Shown piece after piece: positions 60,676-64,000 of a DNA stretch of 64,000 bases. The stretch is from Bacillota bacterium. GTDB lineage: Bacteria; Bacillota; Clostridia; Lachnospirales; Lachnospiraceae. The position numbers and the translations under genes were made by a program. The stretch spans positions 62,001-126,000 of the forward strand of contig JAEWJZ010000028.1 in assembly GCA_023386315.1 (NCBI GenBank). Reading direction: 5' to 3'. The notes below the pieces were generated by a model. It was not told the DNA's origin. It did no database searches and saw only the letters and a program-made list of their open reading frames with translations. Positions within the stretch are counted from its first letter, which is position 1, and each line of letters opens with the position of its first letter.

Positions 60676-62178
60676 ATGAGTAAGAGAGCATTGCTAAGAT
60701 TGGCAACGAGTATTTGTTTTATGCTTTGTGTACTGTTTTTTGGACAGATTACTGTTTTTGCTGAAGATAGTAAACCATTACATGAGTATAAATTTGACGG
60801 AGAAAGTGATATAACGGTTATTGATACAGGAACGCAAAGGCAAATTGGAACCTCATATGGTGAAAACCGTGATAAGTTTTATACTGGCTATAATGGTATA
60901 GGTAGGTCAAGGTTTTTTAATGGAAATGATGATTATATAGCTTTGGGAAATTATTATTTACATGCAGGAGCAAAATCTATTAGATTTAAGTTCAAAAAAG
61001 ATACTTTACCAGCTTCTAATAAAGCTGAGCATATTATAAGAACCTCTGGTGATAATTATAATTATGGATATTTTATTGGTATAGGTTCTGATATCCTAAA
61101 TCAAACAATAGGCAATTATGGCTTTTCATCAACACCTGGTAGTCTTTATATTTCACATGTTACTGGAGAACGTCAAATGAACTTTGAAATTCAGACACCA
61201 GAAAATGTATGTGATGGACAGTGGCATGATGCTTTATTTACATGGGATGGTACAATGGAAGTTAATTCAATCAAGCTGTATTTAGATGATATGCAGACTC
61301 CTGTGGCTCAGACAACACCTAAATATAATTCCGAAAGAAGTGGAGCGCCCGCAACTATTGGTAAAGGATATCAGGGTTATTTAGACGATATCCAAATTTA
61401 CAATGCTGTAATAATACCAGATGTATCAACTCCTGTTACACCATTGAACTTAAAAGCTACAGCCGGGAAATCTAAAATAGATCTAACTTGGGAAGCAGTA
61501 GAAAAAGCAGCAAGTTACACTGTTAAACGTGCCACAACTACAGGAGGTCCATACACAGCAATTGCAGCGGATCTAACTAATACCTCTTATACAGATACTG
61601 ATGTAAAAAACGGAACTACCTATTATTATATTGTAAGTGCCATAAATACAGGCGCTGAAATAGGAAATTCAAACGAAGCTTCTGCACAGCCTACTGAGTC
61701 TCAAACGCCCCCTATAATCGACTCTAAATTAAAAGTGGTATTAGAGGTATCTGAATCACTCCGATTAAGCGTAGATGATGATCTAAATGTCAATGCACAA
61801 ATGTCCTGGTCTTCTTCAGATCCAACGGTTGCAACAGTAAATGAAAAGGGAATCGTAACAGCTCTGACCCCTGGTAATACTATTATAACAGTAAAGAGTG
61901 TGGACGGCTCCTATACAGATTACATAAACGTATTAGTTGTAGAGAATGCAGACGATTACAGACTTGCAATTGATTTAAAAATTGGAGAAACAGCCAGATT
62001 GACAGCAGATGATTTTACTAACACAGCTAATATTACATGGGCTCCGATGGATTCATCAATAGCAAATGTAACCAGTAAAGGAAAAGTCACAGCACTGAGC
62101 AAAGGATTGGTTTTAATTAGTGCAAAAGATGCAGAAGGAAACATCATTGGCCGTGTTTATGTAAGAGTTAGGGAATAA
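60676..62178 (+). CDS. secreted LamG/FN3/Ig-like multidomain protein
   Basis: A 500-residue exported protein. The signal peptide (residues 1-~31) ends near VFAED. A LamG/concanavalin-like domain (~35-250: EYKFDGESDITVIDTG, WHDALFTWDG, LYLDDMQTPVAQ, YQGYLDDIQIYN) is followed by FN3 (~258-340, VTPLNLKATAGKSKIDLTWEAVEKA) and two bacterial Ig-like (Big_2) domains (~350-500, SSDPTVATVNEKGIVTALTPG). No anchor is visible, so secreted or wall-associated; likely carbohydrate or surface binding. Start at 60676 behind GGAGG. Markedly AT-rich against the neighbouring housekeeping genes. Confidence 0.85.
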   Translation: MSKRALLRLATSICFMLCVLFFGQITVFAEDSKPLHEYKFDGESDITVIDTGTQRQIGTSYGENRDKFYTGYNGIGRSRFFNGNDDYIALGNYYLHAGAKSIRFKFKKDTLPASNKAEHIIRTSGDNYNYGYFIGIGSDILNQTIGNYGFSSTPGSLYISHVTGERQMNFEIQTPENVCDGQWHDALFTWDGTMEVNSIKLYLDDMQTPVAQTTPKYNSERSGAPATIGKGYQGYLDDIQIYNAVIIPDVSTPVTPLNLKATAGKSKIDLTWEAVEKAASYTVKRATTTGGPYTAIAADLTNTSYTDTDVKNGTTYYYIVSAINTGAEIGNSNEASAQPTESQTPPIIDSKLKVVLEVSESLRLSVDDDLNVNAQMSWSSSDPTVATVNEKGIVTALTPGNTIITVKSVDGSYTDYINVLVVENADDYRLAIDLKIGETARLTADDFTNTANITWAPMDSSIANVTSKGKVTALSKGLVLISAKDAEGNIIGRVYVRVRE

Positions 62179-62217
62179 TCTGAATTACTCCTATTTAACA
62201 GTACAATATTATTCTTT

Positions 62218-62330
62218 TAAGCAGGGAGCGGGTACTCCGCTCCCCTACCAATATCACAGATACCTACTAAGTCTAGATTAAAGGGTTATACCCTTTTCAC
62301 AAGCCACCCATTACGGGTGGTCTTGACTTA
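62218..62330. mobile_element. hairpin array resembling an IS200/IS605-type end
   Basis: Three hairpins in a row: GGGAGCGG-GTAC-TCCGCTCCC (near 62224), AAAGGGT-TA-TACCCTTT (near 62280) and CCACCC-ATTAC-GGGTGG (near 62305). Subterminal imperfect hairpins like the last are typical of IS200/IS605 ends, so this may be a transposase-less remnant. It may also serve as terminator of the LamG gene. Confidence 0.4.
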
Positions 62331-62342
62331 TATTAACAACTT

Positions 62343-63221
62343 TTATTTAGAAGAGGATTCTGAATCTGGTGAAATTATTTTCATTGCTTCATCATCACTA
62401 TATCCGGAGCCTGTTAAAAACTTTAAGCGCTCATCTACTACTAGAAGAGCATAGTTTTGAGAATCGGTCATAAATGCTTTTGCATCAGATAGATCTTGTA
62501 CATTCTGTTTGTCAGCATACTTTTCTATTGAGGAGGCGATACCTTGCATATTTAAAATATAGAATTTTGCCGCTTTCTTATATTCGTCTATTCCATCACA
62601 GTTAACGTTATCAATATTATTCCAATATACTTCAAAATTCTTTTCAGCAGCTCTAGCTGAATCATACATATCGACCATTGATATTCCATCAGTACTTATA
62701 AGGTTAGCCATGTTTTCATATTCAGCTTCCGCAGACTTCAAAAGGTCATATATTTGTTTATCTGCTTCTTCAGCCATTTTTTTACTATCTGGAGCTGTAA
62801 CGGTTTCTGTTTCTTTTATCGGAGAATCTGTTTCGTTTGTTTCATAGATTCTCGAGTAAATTGTGTTAGAATAAATATTAGTAGTAGCATTCATCGTAGA
62901 GTTTCCAATGTGTGCAACTGCAAAGATAAAGCAAATTGTAAAAAAAGAAGTTATAATAATTCTGGTGGGCTTATTAAACTTTTTGTATTTCCACATCAAA
63001 AAGACTCCAAAAGGAAAACAGCAGAAAAGCATCATAAGAAGAACAAACCAAGTTTTGGATATAACAGATTCTTTTTTTTGTGTGGTAGATGATGAACTAT
63101 CCAAAATAACGCCATTTATGACAGTTGAAGTTTGCATATTTTCTTTTAATGGTGCTGCCGGTTCTCCGCAAATTGGGCAAAAATTCCCATTAAATTCAGT
63201 TCCACATTTTGTACAAAACAT
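62343..63221 (-). CDS. zinc-ribbon membrane protein
   Basis: About 292 residues. An N-terminal zinc ribbon (CTKCGTEF...FCPICGEP, two CxxC) is followed by two membrane helices (~55-75, TWFVLLMMLFCCFPFGVFLMW, and ~88-108, IIITSFFTICFIFAVA), then a Ser/Thr/Glu linker and a helical C-terminal domain outside the membrane. The start MFCTKCG at 63221 is preferred (8 bases after AAGGGG); an ATG two codons earlier also exists. Common architecture in clostridia, with unknown function. Confidence 0.75.
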   Translation of the reverse strand: MFCTKCGTEFNGNFCPICGEPAAPLKENMQTSTVINGVILDSSSSTTQKKESVISKTWFVLLMMLFCCFPFGVFLMWKYKKFNKPTRIIITSFFTICFIFAVAHIGNSTMNATTNIYSNTIYSRIYETNETDSPIKETETVTAPDSKKMAEEADKQIYDLLKSAEAEYENMANLISTDGISMVDMYDSARAAEKNFEVYWNNIDNVNCDGIDEYKKAAKFYILNMQGIASSIEKYADKQNVQDLSDAKAFMTDSQNYALLVVDERLKFLTGSGYSDDEAMKIISPDSESSSK

Positions 63222-63307
63222 TTTCATTTCCCCTTAAGCTTTAGATTACTTATTTATAGTAATATTCCGTTTCCTAAGCTTTATATTAAGAATATTGGGT
63301 ATTTAAT

Positions 63308-63463
63308 TTATTCATCAAAGAAAGTATCATCATATTTTTTCATATCTTCGGTCACTTCTATATCTGTACGTTCGTGAGCAGCCACCGGTTTGAGAAGAGA
63401 TTTATCATTTGCTTTTTTGGCTTCTACATTCGTTATATTGTCCGGTCGGCACTGACAAGCCAT
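63308..63463 (-). pseudogene. 51-codon remnant without ribosome binding site
   Basis: The frame reads MACQCRPDNITNVEAKKAND, then KSLLKPVAAHERTDIEVTED and KKYDDTFFDE, and stops. Pyrimidine-rich sequence precedes the ATG, so translation is unlikely. Probably the tail of a lost gene; family not recognised. Confidence 0.35.
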
Positions 63464-63565
63464 AAGGAAAGGAGGAGGTATGGCTTAAAAAAGAACTCCA
63501 TGAGGCTAGAGTATCATAGAGTTCAATTTTGTATATTTACTTGTTTCTATTGTAATTACATGAAG

Positions 63566-63742
63566 CTATTTTTCGAGAAGTTTTGAAAGTTTTTGATCAA
63601 TGCTTGCTAAAATTTTTATTTTTTGAATTTCACTAATTTCACAAGCGGAATAGATATTTAAGTCAAGGTCTTGTTCGCAATCTGTACCATATGTGCCATA
63701 TTGTTTGCATACGTCATAATTAATACATTTAGTATCTGACAT
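63566..63742 (-). CDS. 58-residue hypothetical protein
   Basis: Starts MSDTKCINYDVCKQYGTYGT and continues DCEQDLDLNIYSACEISEIQ, KIKILASIDQKLSKLLEK. AAAAGGAG lies about 10 bases before the ATG. Four Cys in the N-terminal half suggest a metal-binding knuckle, then a C-terminal helix. No family recognised. Confidence 0.5.
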   Translation of the reverse strand: MSDTKCINYDVCKQYGTYGTDCEQDLDLNIYSACEISEIQKIKILASIDQKLSKLLEK

Positions 63743-63844
63743 CTTAGGTTTCTCCTTTTATTTATACTCGGTTCTGATAGGAACCTATCCATAGATTATA
63801 AAATAAATGGAAAATTTTTACAAGAAAGAAGATGAAGAAATCAT

Positions 63845-63975
63845 GATGGACTGCATGGAAACTCAGAAGGCAGTATGATGCCATTTTTCTGGTTAAGAGA
63901 GAATTTGGAAACTATCTGAATCGGCAAAATGATGATCCGAAACCAAAATATTACCTCATGGGGGTGAAGGCATAA
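63845..63975 (+). pseudogene. gene remnant
   Basis: An open frame without a start reads WTAWKLRRQYDAIFLVKREF, then GNYLNRQNDDPKPKYYLMGVKA and a stop at about 63975. Earlier codons are in another frame (MDCMETQKAV), suggesting a frameshifted fragment. The last 25 bases of the window show nothing further. Confidence 0.3.
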
Positions 63976-64000
63976 ACCCATCCGCTCTGGTGGAATATTT

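Overview
The window looks like the chromosome of an anaerobic, endospore-forming Firmicute, most likely a Lachnospiraceae/Clostridium (Lacrimispora-like) species. The basis is the sporulation genes (spoIID, a spoIIQ-type gene, the cotJ operon), a T-box-controlled ileS, DUF3793 next to a flavodoxin, an Agr-type peptide signalling system and a clostridial thl-adc-ctfAB acetone module. This is inference from gene content; no rRNA gene is present.

Layout. Positions 1-950 are AT-rich with one small gene and decayed remnants. Positions 975-10561 hold a superoxide dismutase, a HIT protein and a sulfur amino-acid block (metY, a LysR regulator, a trans-sulfuration enzyme, a MalY/PatB lyase, cysK) plus an M20 peptidase and a pyridoxal kinase; most of these enzymes use PLP. 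cysK is preceded by a 34-codon Cys-rich leader ORF. Positions 10576-20768 (minus strand) are one long cluster: a full legionaminic-acid-type pathway (cytidylyltransferase, hydrolysing 2-epimerase, synthase, acetyltransferase, CBS-nucleotidyltransferase, aminotransferase, dehydratase), a Maf/DUF115 glycosyltransferase and several very small beta-sandwich-like proteins that may be its acceptors. Positions 20904-31942 are a membrane-anchored AraC regulator divergent from an Opp/Dpp-type ABC transporter joined to a ManD/RspA-like dehydratase, a zinc dehydrogenase and an SDR, read as a sugar-acid utilisation operon. Positions 32452-36750 hold DUF3793, flavodoxin, tRNA-Glu, an acyltransferase, a DUF6472-like protein and pncB.

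Positions 36947-43961 are notable: a promoter- and terminator-bounded ~0.5 kb transcript without an ORF, an AgrA-like regulator and AgrC-like kinase, the acetone genes (thiolase, acetoacetate decarboxylase, CoA-transferase subunits), then agrD and agrB. The quorum-sensing genes thus bracket the acetone genes. Next come the T-box and ileS, glycogen phosphorylase, spoIID, a degenerate M23 (SpoIIQ-like) gene, a CBS protein, a degenerate GGDEF-EAL protein and an FAD/Rieske oxidoreductase.

The most striking locus is cotJABC (55346-60161). cotJA carries nine 22-residue tandem repeats. cotJC, a manganese-catalase-like coat protein gene, is split after codon 29 by a 2,799-bp element flanked by a 9-bp direct repeat. 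The element encodes a SpoIVCA-sized serine recombinase, a DUF3298-like protein and two small ORFs, one behind a sigma-E-like promoter. Precise recombination between the repeats would restore a 202-residue cotJC in frame. This resembles the skin element of sigK, but in a coat gene and in a very small element.

The right end (60161-64000) is AT-rich, with gene remnants, a secreted LamG/FN3/Ig-like protein, an IS200/IS605-end-like hairpin array and a zinc-ribbon membrane protein.
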